The notes under the pieces are model-generated. The model saw nothing but the letters and a program-made list of their open reading frames with translations. It did no database searches and had not been told where the DNA came from. A stretch of DNA of 7,766 nucleotides from assembly GCA_003153955.1 (NCBI GenBank), contig PMCB01000003.1, forward strand, positions 200 to 7,965. Reading direction: 5' to 3'. A program made the translations under genes and the position numbers. Every line of letters starts with the position of its first letter. Within the stretch, counting starts at the first letter, position 1. Of the stretch, positions 1-6,066 are shown piece after piece. The DNA is from Dehalococcoidia bacterium. GTDB lineage: Bacteria; Chloroflexota; Dehalococcoidia; Dehalococcoidales; Fen-1064.

Positions 1-287
1 TCGGAGTGCCCTAAAATGACATATTCACAGAGACCCGCCAGCATCAACGGTGAAACTTCACCGGTAAACGCGCCCTTCTCTTCGAAGTACATGTTCTGGG
101 CGCCCAGTTTGATGGAACTGCCCTTCAAGGTTTCCTTAACCGCGGTTAATGAGATAAATGGGGGACAAACAACTTTATCGACATTATTCACGGCGTCCAG
201 TTGGATCCTTAAGTCCCCGACTAATTTTACCGCTTCGTTAACGGTCGTATTCATTTTCCAGTTGCCGGCAATCATCGGCACGCGCAT
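1..287 (-). CDS. tpiA: Triosephosphate isomerase, N-terminal part (cut by window edge)
   Basis: Triosephosphate isomerase interconverts dihydroxyacetone phosphate and glyceraldehyde-3-phosphate in the cytoplasm, for glycolysis and gluconeogenesis. The first 95 codons are visible, running leftward off the window; the family is usually about 250 residues. The N-terminal GNWKMN motif (residues 8-13) supplies the active-site Asn9 and Lys11. A family-typical stretch, [17 protein letters not shown], spans 61-77. ILGHS at 91-95 carries the electrophilic catalytic histidine (His94), just before the break. The catalytic Glu and phosphate loop lie outside. The start is set by a strong AGGAGG Shine-Dalgarno about 7 bases upstream of the ATG. 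It has the same orientation as dxs-pgk-apgM, but an opposing gene separates it from apgM, so it probably has its own promoter in 288-433; I could not identify one. Identity is very secure. Confidence 0.97.
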   Translation of the reverse strand, partial: MRVPMIAGNWKMNTTVNEAVKLVGDLRIQLDAVNNVDKVVCPPFISLTAVKETLKGSSIKLGAQNMYFEEKGAFTGEVSPLMLAGLCEYVILGHS

Positions 288-433
288 TGTATTTCCTCCT
301 GCTAGATAAAAATATTTAATCGAACAATTCCAATGTATCACAGAAAACAGCAAAAAGAAAAGCTGACATCGAGTATGGACAATTGACACTGCGGGGGTTA
401 TTATTTTCTTGAACGTCTGAAAGGAGACAAGTA
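288..433. other. Divergent intergenic region between tpiA and the unknown gene
   Basis: This 146-base region should hold the promoters of both tpiA (leftward) and the 166-residue gene (rightward). It contains the two ribosome sites at its ends and a perfect TTGACA at 383-388 on the plus strand, but no acceptable -10 box lies 16-18 bases beyond it. No clear promoter pair was found for the minus strand either, so regulation here is unresolved. Confidence 0.5.
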
Positions 434-934
434 ATGGAACAAAAAGAAAAAATCAACGTAATGTTTACCGAAAAATACGAACACAGCGCTTTAGCCCGCT
501 TCATCAACGACCGGGAATATTCTACTAAAGCTGATAGTTATATCAAAACAACCCTGTCCGAAGTTCACCCATCACCGCATGAAATTACCTGTGACTGTCT
601 GTTCTGGAAAACAAGGGAAATACCGCTACTAAACTTGAAAGGTGACACGGTCGACACGACCAGAGCCCTGATAATATATCAAGGCGGTCTTTATGAATTT
701 ATATTTAACTCGATGAAATATCACTATTCTGTCTGCCGGCTGAATTCCGTTCACCGGATAGAAAGAACGGATTATTCGCTCATTATCGTCACACAAAACG
801 CAGTGGTGCCGTGCGCGGAAATAATCATCTTCGGTAATTACCAGTTCTCCTACCGTTTCAGCTTCGAAGGACACAAAGAAGTTGAAGAACTGGATAAGTT
901 CCTGGCAAAATTAAAAACCGGCATGATGAAATAA
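434..934 (+). CDS. Uncharacterised protein, 166 aa, possibly PH-like fold
   Basis: I do not recognise this protein. It has no signal peptide or membrane segment, so it is probably cytoplasmic. Residues 1-50 are polar and charged. From about residue 55 the sequence alternates hydrophobic and polar residues in a series of likely beta strands (for example 83-92, 94-102, 112-121 and 126-135), and it ends in an amphipathic helix at about 144-160. A beta-rich body with one C-terminal helix resembles bacterial PH-like or GRAM-like domains; this is inference from pattern only. Cysteines at 53, 55, 101 and 127 are scattered and do not form an obvious metal site. The start is supported by an AAGGAG Shine-Dalgarno at 421-426, 7 bases before the ATG. 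The gene opposes all its left and right neighbours: it diverges from tpiA and converges on apgM with a 20-base gap. It is likely real because of its length and ribosome site. Function unknown. Confidence 0.8.
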   Translation: MEQKEKINVMFTEKYEHSALARFINDREYSTKADSYIKTTLSEVHPSPHEITCDCLFWKTREIPLLNLKGDTVDTTRALIIYQGGLYEFIFNSMKYHYSVCRLNSVHRIERTDYSLIIVTQNAVVPCAEIIIFGNYQFSYRFSFEGHKEVEELDKFLAKLKTGMMK

Positions 935-954
935 ATACGATTAGTGATGAAAAA

Positions 955-2157
955 TTAAGCGCCGAATTTATTCAATTTCAGGGCGTTGGCCATTGCCAGA
1001 GGCATAATATCCGTAGCCGGGAAAATTCCCAACCCGCCGCCGAGGCAACCCGATTCCGAGAACTCGACTACTTTGTCCGGTCGACAGTACTTCGAATAAA
1101 TCATCGTCGGTACGGTGTGCCAGCTGTGGCCTTTCAGCATGGCCGGTGTGGAGTGGTCGGCGGTAACGACGATGACATCGGGATTCAAATTCAATAAGTC
1201 CGGCAATATTTTATCAACATCTTCTAAAATTTTAACCTTGCGGTCAAAATCGCCGTCTTCACCGGCCGCATCGGTCGGTTTAATGTGGACAAAGAAAAAG
1301 TCATGATCGTTATAATGTTCTTTGACAGTCTTGATTTCATCGGCAAACGTAGCCCCGGTCGGTAAATTAGCCATTCCCACCAGCCGGGCCAGGCCGCGGT
1401 ACATGGGATAAGTAGCAACCACCGCCGGTTTCAGTTTATAAATAGCTTGCATACTGAGAATTTCCGGCTCCCGGGAAAACCCGCGGAGAAGCAGCATGTT
1501 AGCCGGGTGTTTATCCGCCAAAATCTTCATCGCCCGCTCGACAAACTGATTGGCAATATTGGCTGTTTTAATCGCGCCGGCAGTCGTAGCCGTAACCTGT
1601 AAAGGTTTCATCCCTTCATGCTGAGGGTCAGTTTCCGAGACAGCATCCCGCAGGCCCGCGCCGCGGAAACAAATTACAAACCGGTAATCTTTGACCGGCG
1701 CAGTTAAGACTTGAATATCATCGATTTTCATTTCGAGCAACTTGCAAAGTCCGGCGTTTAATTCGGTGGCAATCCTGCCGGCCCGTCGGTCGGTGATAAT
1801 CCCATTACCATCGACTGTGCAATAATTACCTCTGGCCAAAACATCACCCTGTTCGATAGGGAAATCGATACCAACAGCCTCAAGCACGCCACGTCCGATG
1901 TTAACTGCAAAAGGGTCGTAACCAAAAAGCGCCGTATGCCCTGGAGCGCTGCCGGCAGTGATACCAGGGCCAACCGGCTGGCTCAGGCCACAAATACTCT
2001 TCGCCGCCAGATTGTTAAGATTCGGAGTTTGTGCTGTTTCAAGTTCTGTTTTGCCTGTTTCCATCCGGGGCAGGCCGCCAAGTCCATCCAGTACCAATAA
2101 TATTATTTTACTGGGCGTCGGCTGAGCAAGTGCTTTTATCTGGTCTTGAGAAAACAT
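955..2157 (-). CDS. apgM: Cofactor-independent phosphoglycerate mutase, archaeal type (ApgM)
   Basis: This enzyme interconverts 3-phosphoglycerate and 2-phosphoglycerate without 2,3-bisphosphoglycerate. It belongs to the alkaline-phosphatase-like metalloenzyme superfamily and the 400-residue ApgM branch, not the roughly 510-residue GpmI branch. LLVLDGLGG (20-28) carries metal ligand Asp24. GSAPGHTALFGYDP (69-82) places the likely phospho-acceptor Ser70. HIKPTDAAGE (291-300) gives Asp296, VTADHSTP (331-338) gives Asp334 and His335, and GHSWHTVP (343-350) gives His344 and His347, all in the family's metal-site positions. Length is normal and no key residue is missing. Its ATG lies 8 bases after the pgk stop, and its ribosome site (GAGGA) overlaps that stop codon, so translation is probably coupled to pgk. 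It is the last gene of the dxs-pgk-apgM run. No clear terminator follows before the convergent gene. A related phosphonopyruvate decarboxylase-type annotation is less likely given the pgk linkage. Confidence 0.94.
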   Translation of the reverse strand: MFSQDQIKALAQPTPSKIILLVLDGLGGLPRMETGKTELETAQTPNLNNLAAKSICGLSQPVGPGITAGSAPGHTALFGYDPFAVNIGRGVLEAVGIDFPIEQGDVLARGNYCTVDGNGIITDRRAGRIATELNAGLCKLLEMKIDDIQVLTAPVKDYRFVICFRGAGLRDAVSETDPQHEGMKPLQVTATTAGAIKTANIANQFVERAMKILADKHPANMLLLRGFSREPEILSMQAIYKLKPAVVATYPMYRGLARLVGMANLPTGATFADEIKTVKEHYNDHDFFFVHIKPTDAAGEDGDFDRKVKILEDVDKILPDLLNLNPDVIVVTADHSTPAMLKGHSWHTVPTMIYSKYCRPDKVVEFSESGCLGGGLGIFPATDIMPLAMANALKLNKFGA

Positions 2158-2165
2158 ATTATCCT

Positions 2166-3359
2166 CTATTTTTTGTTGGTCAACGCTTCAACACCCGGTA
2201 AAACTTCGCCGCTTAGGAAGCTCATCGAGGCACCGCCGCCGGTAGAAACAAAAGTCATTTTGTCGGCTAATTTCATGTCATAAACCATGTCGGCGGTAGA
2301 GCCGCCACCGATGACGGTAGAAGCTTTGAGACCGGCTAATAATTGCGCCATGGCAATACTGCCTTTGGCAAATTGAGGTACTTCGTAAACGCCCATCGGG
2401 CCATTCCAGAAAATGGTTTTACATTTTTTAAGAGTGGCTGCGAACAACTCTATGGTTTTGGGACCGATGTCGACAATTTTCTGGTCTTTCGGTACCTTAT
2501 CAATCGCCACTACCTGATATGAACCCTTGTCACTGACATCGTTGGTAATAACTACATCCAGCGGCAATATCAAACTTATGTTGTTAGCTTTGGTTTTAGT
2601 AATCAAATCGGCAGCGGTTTGAATACGATCAGCTTCGATTAAGGACTGACCGACCTCAAAACCTTCAGACTTAAGGAAAGTCGCTGCCATCCCGCCACCC
2701 ACCAGAATGAAGTTCACCTTGCCAAGTATATTTTCAATGAGAGCAACTTTGTCACTGACTTTAGCACCGCCGAACAGAGCGGCAAAAGGATGTACCGGAT
2801 TGGTAAGAATACCGCCCAGATTCACTAATTCTTTTTCCAGCAGGAAACCGCAGACTGCCGGCTGTAAATATTTGGTAACGCCGACGATGGAAGCATGGGC
2901 TCGGTGCGCGGTGCCGAAAGCGTCATTGACATAGACTTCAGCGAGGCTAGCAAGAGCTTTGGAGAAATCGGGCGCGTTTTTCTCTTCTTCAGCGTGGAAC
3001 CGCAGGTTTTCGAGTAAAAGCACATCACCGCTTTTTAAGGCTTTGACAGCAGCTTCAGCTTCGTGACCAATACAGTCACGGGTAGCCGCGACCGGCTTCC
3101 CCAATAATTCAGATAATCTTTTAGCAACCGGTGCAAGACGGAATTTGTCTTCAGGAGCCCCCTTCGGCCTACCCAGATGTGAACAAAGGATAACCTTGGC
3201 TTTGTGGTTAATTAAATATTGAATGGTCGGTAAGGCAGCCCGAATACGACTGTCATCGGTTATGATGCCAGTATCTTCATTCATCGGAACATTAAAATCA
3301 ACCCTGACTAAAACCCTTTTATCCTTGACATCGATGTCCCTAATTGTTAACTTGTCCAT
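2166..3359 (-). CDS. pgk: Phosphoglycerate kinase
   Basis: Phosphoglycerate kinase transfers phosphate between 1,3-bisphosphoglycerate and ADP to give 3-phosphoglycerate and ATP, and runs in reverse in gluconeogenesis. The 397-residue length is typical. Substrate-side motifs in the N-terminal domain are RVDFNVP (19-25), Arg38, SHLGRPKG (60-67), LLENLRF (115-121) and NDAFGTAHRAHAS (145-157). Nucleotide-side motifs in the C-terminal domain are GGAKVSDK (197-204), the NGPMGVYE loop (319-326), GGGSTADM (351-358) and GGGAS near 374. All expected catalytic elements are present. The start has a GAGGAG ribosome site at 3363-3368. It lies 30 bases downstream of dxs, in an AT-rich gap with no visible terminator, and 8 bases upstream of apgM, so the three genes are probably one transcript. 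A secondary promoter in the AT-rich gap cannot be excluded. Confidence 0.98.
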   Translation of the reverse strand: MDKLTIRDIDVKDKRVLVRVDFNVPMNEDTGIITDDSRIRAALPTIQYLINHKAKVILCSHLGRPKGAPEDKFRLAPVAKRLSELLGKPVAATRDCIGHEAEAAVKALKSGDVLLLENLRFHAEEEKNAPDFSKALASLAEVYVNDAFGTAHRAHASIVGVTKYLQPAVCGFLLEKELVNLGGILTNPVHPFAALFGGAKVSDKVALIENILGKVNFILVGGGMAATFLKSEGFEVGQSLIEADRIQTAADLITKTKANNISLILPLDVVITNDVSDKGSYQVVAIDKVPKDQKIVDIGPKTIELFAATLKKCKTIFWNGPMGVYEVPQFAKGSIAMAQLLAGLKASTVIGGGSTADMVYDMKLADKMTFVSTGGGASMSFLSGEVLPGVEALTNKK

Positions 3360-3389
3360 GTTCTCCTCAATAAAATATATTTAAATAAA

Positions 3390-5276
3390 TTAACGAACTA
3401 CTTTAGTCGACGAACCAGCGGGAACTATCTCCAAAACTTTGCTGATAATCCCAGCGGCGTCCAACCCGTATTTCGACCGCAGAAAATCCTGCCCGCCATG
3501 CTCGATAAAGACATCGGGCAGCCCAACATTTCTTATTATAACATCCCTCAAATCTGATTGTCTGACGGTATCATCGACATAATTTCCGAAGCCGCCGGAG
3601 AGGGTATTTTCTTCAACAGTAACAATACGTTTAATGCGGCCCGCTAGGTCAACAATCAGTTCGGCGTCAACCGGCTTGATGAAACGGGCATTTACCACGG
3701 TGGTTTCGATGCCCTGCAGGGCCAATTTTTCTGCAGCTTCTGACGCAGCCGCGACCATCGAACCGACAGCTAAAATCGCAACATCATTACCGTCTCTCAA
3801 TATTTCGCCTTTACCGATGGGGATTTCTTTGAATGACGTGTCCATTTTTACACCCAAACCCTGGCTGCGGGGGTAGCGGACTGCCATTATTTTCCCAGAC
3901 TTGACCGCGGTATAAAGCAGGTGCTGGAGTTCATTTTCATCTTTCGGAGCCGCGACAATCATATTTGGAATTAAAGACAAATAAGAAAGGTCAAAAATTC
4001 CCTGATGCGTTTTACCGTCGTCACCGACAATACCACCTCGGTCAACGGCAAATACCACGGGCAGTTCCTGAAGACAAACATCATGGATTATCTGGTCAAA
4101 AGAACGCTGCAGAAAAGTGGAATATATCGCTAGCACGGGCAAGTACCCCTGTGTGGCTAATCCCGCTGCAAAAGTCACCGCATGCTGTTCACATATGCCA
4201 ACATCAAAGACACGTTTGGGAAACTCTTGTTGAATAACATTCAAACAATTACCTTCCGGCATGGCAGGGGTTACTACTACCAGCTTGGGATTTTCGCGGG
4301 CGAGTTTCAAAATCGTCTCGGCAAAAATATTACTATAGGTCGGAATTGTTTTATTATTTGCTTTGCCATTAGTGCCTGGGATACCGTGGAAATAGACGGA
4401 ATCGCCTTCTGCCGGTAAATAGCCGCTTCCTTTGGTAGTAATAACATGAACAACGATAGGGCAGGCAGTATAATTACGCGCTCGGGTGAGCGCGGTCTCC
4501 AGTTTCTTGAAATCGTGTCCGTCAATCGGACCGATATAATTGAAACCGAAATTCTCCCAGAATCTGGTAGGGCGAGAGACATCCTTCAACCAACTTTCGA
4601 TCTGCAGACCTAAGCGCCATACCTTATTTCCCAACGGCAAAAATTTTAATAATTTCTTACTTTTTTCTTTGCCGACAAGATAACGATGATCGAAACGGAT
4701 CCTATCCAACGCCCGCGCAATGGCACCAACAGTGGGAGAGATTGACATTCCATTATCGTTAAGAACAACAACCAACCGGGTGCCGATATGTCCCGTCTGG
4801 TTCAACCCCTCAATAGCCATCCCTCCGGTAATACCACCGTCGCCAATCACGGCAACCACGTGGTAATCATCACCAGCAAAATCACGGGCGACGGCAATGC
4901 CTAAAGCTGCAGAGATTGAAGTGCTGGAATGACCGGCACCAAAAGCGTCAAACTCGCTCTCTTCACGGCTGGTGAACCCTGATAGACCACCATACTGGCG
5001 TAAAGAAGCAAACTGTTTACGCCTGCCGGTAACGATTTTATGGGCATAGGTCTGGTGCCCCACATCCCAGATGATTTTATCCTTCGGTGCATTATAGACA
5101 CGATGTAACGCCAGCGTAAGTTCAACAACACCCAGATTTGAAGCCAGGTGGCCGCCATTTGCGGAAACCACAGATACCAATTCTTCCCTGATTTCAGCAG
5201 CCAGCTGCTTCAGTTCCGAATAAGTCAGAGTCTTCAGGTCACCCGGTTTATCAATCGTATCCAATATTTTGGTCAT
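3390..5276 (-). CDS. dxs: 1-deoxy-D-xylulose-5-phosphate synthase
   Basis: Dxs condenses pyruvate with glyceraldehyde-3-phosphate, releasing CO2, to make deoxyxylulose 5-phosphate, the first step of the MEP isoprenoid pathway; DXP also serves thiamin and pyridoxal synthesis. It is a thiamin-diphosphate enzyme of the transketolase superfamily. With the chosen start it has 628 residues, normal for the family. Visible motifs are WDVGHQ (70-75), GHSSTSIS (115-122), the thiamin-diphosphate GDG motif at 145-147 with Asn159, NDNGMSIS (173-180), the catalytic Glu363 in EQHA, and DRGGIVGDDGKTHQG (412-426). Small variants such as GITGG for the common AITAG and DRGG for DRAG are seen. The frame stays open upstream to 5369, but that extension would cross the promoter and the divergent gene's start. 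The ATG at 5276 gives the normal family N-terminus and lies just downstream of the promoter. There is no clear Shine-Dalgarno. It is the first gene of dxs-pgk-apgM. Confidence 0.96.
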   Translation of the reverse strand: MTKILDTIDKPGDLKTLTYSELKQLAAEIREELVSVVSANGGHLASNLGVVELTLALHRVYNAPKDKIIWDVGHQTYAHKIVTGRRKQFASLRQYGGLSGFTSREESEFDAFGAGHSSTSISAALGIAVARDFAGDDYHVVAVIGDGGITGGMAIEGLNQTGHIGTRLVVVLNDNGMSISPTVGAIARALDRIRFDHRYLVGKEKSKKLLKFLPLGNKVWRLGLQIESWLKDVSRPTRFWENFGFNYIGPIDGHDFKKLETALTRARNYTACPIVVHVITTKGSGYLPAEGDSVYFHGIPGTNGKANNKTIPTYSNIFAETILKLARENPKLVVVTPAMPEGNCLNVIQQEFPKRVFDVGICEQHAVTFAAGLATQGYLPVLAIYSTFLQRSFDQIIHDVCLQELPVVFAVDRGGIVGDDGKTHQGIFDLSYLSLIPNMIVAAPKDENELQHLLYTAVKSGKIMAVRYPRSQGLGVKMDTSFKEIPIGKGEILRDGNDVAILAVGSMVAAASEAAEKLALQGIETTVVNARFIKPVDAELIVDLAGRIKRIVTVEENTLSGGFGNYVDDTVRQSDLRDVIIRNVGLPDVFIEHGGQDFLRSKYGLDAAGIISKVLEIVPAGSSTKVVR

Positions 5277-5282
5277 CTTGCT

Positions 5283-5318
5283 CGACTTCATAGTAAAATG
5301 TCTACGTATGATTGTCAA
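5283..5318 (-). promoter_or_regulatory. Promoter for the dxs-pgk-apgM operon
   Basis: Read on the minus strand, a perfect -35 box TTGACA (5318-5313) is followed after exactly 17 bases by a -10 box TACTAT (5295-5290), one mismatch from consensus. Transcription would begin near 5283, only about 7 bases before the dxs ATG at 5276. The mRNA leader would then be too short for a normal ribosome site, and none is seen. The promoter overlaps the alternative in-frame ATG at 5291, which rules that start out if the promoter is used as drawn. It is arranged back to back with the DedA-gene promoter; the two -35 boxes are 17 bases apart, so a regulator bound between them could affect both. Predicted by eye; no transcript data. 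Confidence 0.75.
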
Positions 5319-5335
5319 GGCTGGAATGGAACGAA

Positions 5336-5373
5336 TTGACTCAAGTTCGCGAGTTTTGTTATACTTCACAAGA
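5336..5373 (+). promoter_or_regulatory. Promoter for the DedA-family gene, predicted leaderless transcript
   Basis: A -35 box TTGACT (5336-5341) and a -10 box TATACT (5360-5365) are separated by 18 bases; each differs from the sigma-70 consensus at one base. Only 7 bases separate the -10 box from the ATG at 5373, so the expected start of transcription falls on or next to the A of the start codon. No Shine-Dalgarno sequence is present upstream of this ATG, which agrees with leaderless translation. It would drive the DedA gene and, through a 34-base gap, the glycerate kinase. Predicted from sequence only. Confidence 0.65.
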
Positions 5374-6032
5374 TGTCATCATTAGAATCTTCAGTTCTTA
5401 ATTTAATTCAGCACGCTTACAATTTAATGCAATGGCCAGGCGTGGTTGCCCTGATGGCGATTGAAAGCGCTTGTATTCCTCTACCGAGCGAAATAATCAT
5501 GCCGCTGGCGGGTTGGATACTGATAAAAAATCAACCTCTGCCTATTTCATTTAATCTAATTGCCGGAATATTGGGCGCCGTCGGCTGCACCATCGGTTCA
5601 CTCGGCGCATACTGGGTTGGGGCAAAAGGCGGACGACCATTCCTAAACAAATATGGGAAATTCGTTCTGATAACATCTCACGACCTTGGCAGGGCTGATC
5701 AGTGGTTTCAAAAGAACGGCGATTGGGCGATCTTCATTACAAGGCTGATGCCTGTGATACGCAGTTTTATCAGTTTACCTGCGGGGATAGCTAAAATGCG
5801 TATGGGCAAGTTCCTGATTTACACGTTTGCCGGGTCTTTTATCTGGTGCACCGCATTATCTCTGGGAGGGTATTTCCTAGGTCAGAATTGGGAAAATATA
5901 AGAACGGTAATGCGCCCATTTGACCCAGTGGTTATTGCGATAGTCGTTATCCTGATTGGTTTCTATATTTACAGGCACATCAAACATAGCAGAAAACAGA
6001 AGAATCCTGATTCGCCGACAGACCAGTGCTAA
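5373..6032 (+). CDS. DedA-family membrane protein (SNARE-associated / VTT domain)
   Basis: DedA-family proteins are inner-membrane proteins of the VTT/DedA superfamily. Some members flip undecaprenyl phosphate or phosphatidylethanolamine, and others are needed for membrane-potential and envelope integrity; the substrate here cannot be read from sequence. The 219 residues match the usual size. The first re-entrant region has ESACIPLPSEIIMPLAGW (31-48), with the conserved PSE and the acidic Glu31 and Glu40. The second has FITRLMPVIRSFISLPAG (121-138), with the conserved Arg124 and Arg130. The GGRPFLNKYGK segment (86-96) lies between them. Hydrophobic segments lie at about 20-48, 60-83, 147-170 and 184-200, followed by a basic tail, RHIKHSRKQK, likely cytoplasmic. 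The ATG directly follows a promoter and has no ribosome site, suggesting a leaderless mRNA. It is divergent from dxs and probably co-transcribed with the downstream kinase. A role in polyprenyl-phosphate recycling would fit the dxs neighbour, but this is inference. Confidence 0.93.
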   Translation: MSSLESSVLNLIQHAYNLMQWPGVVALMAIESACIPLPSEIIMPLAGWILIKNQPLPISFNLIAGILGAVGCTIGSLGAYWVGAKGGRPFLNKYGKFVLITSHDLGRADQWFQKNGDWAIFITRLMPVIRSFISLPAGIAKMRMGKFLIYTFAGSFIWCTALSLGGYFLGQNWENIRTVMRPFDPVVIAIVVILIGFYIYRHIKHSRKQKNPDSPTDQC

Positions 6033-6066
6033 AAAGAATATCGATAAACCAAACAAGGACTATAAT

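Noticed and set aside
383..388. Perfect TTGACA upstream of the 166-residue gene
   Set aside because: The bases 16-18 positions downstream (around 405-412) give no acceptable -10 box, so I could not call a promoter.
316..507. 63-residue minus-strand open frame across the tpiA/unknown-gene spacer
   Set aside because: It overlaps the ribosome site and start of the better supported 166-residue gene and shows no recognisable domain.
5277..5369. Upstream in-frame extension of dxs by 31 residues
   Set aside because: The extension covers both boxes of a near-consensus promoter and much of the divergent promoter. It also adds residues before the usual family N-terminus, and neither upstream ATG (5369, 5291) has a ribosome site.
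5956..6066. Earlier in-frame start for the glycerate kinase at 5956
   Set aside because: It lies inside the DedA gene in another frame, and the added 37 residues do not resemble the family. The ATG at 6067 has an AAGGA ribosome site at proper spacing.
6061..6066. Perfect TATAAT just before the kinase start
   Set aside because: No -35-like box lies 16-18 bases upstream and there is no extended -10. Transcription from it would start inside the coding region, so it is probably chance.
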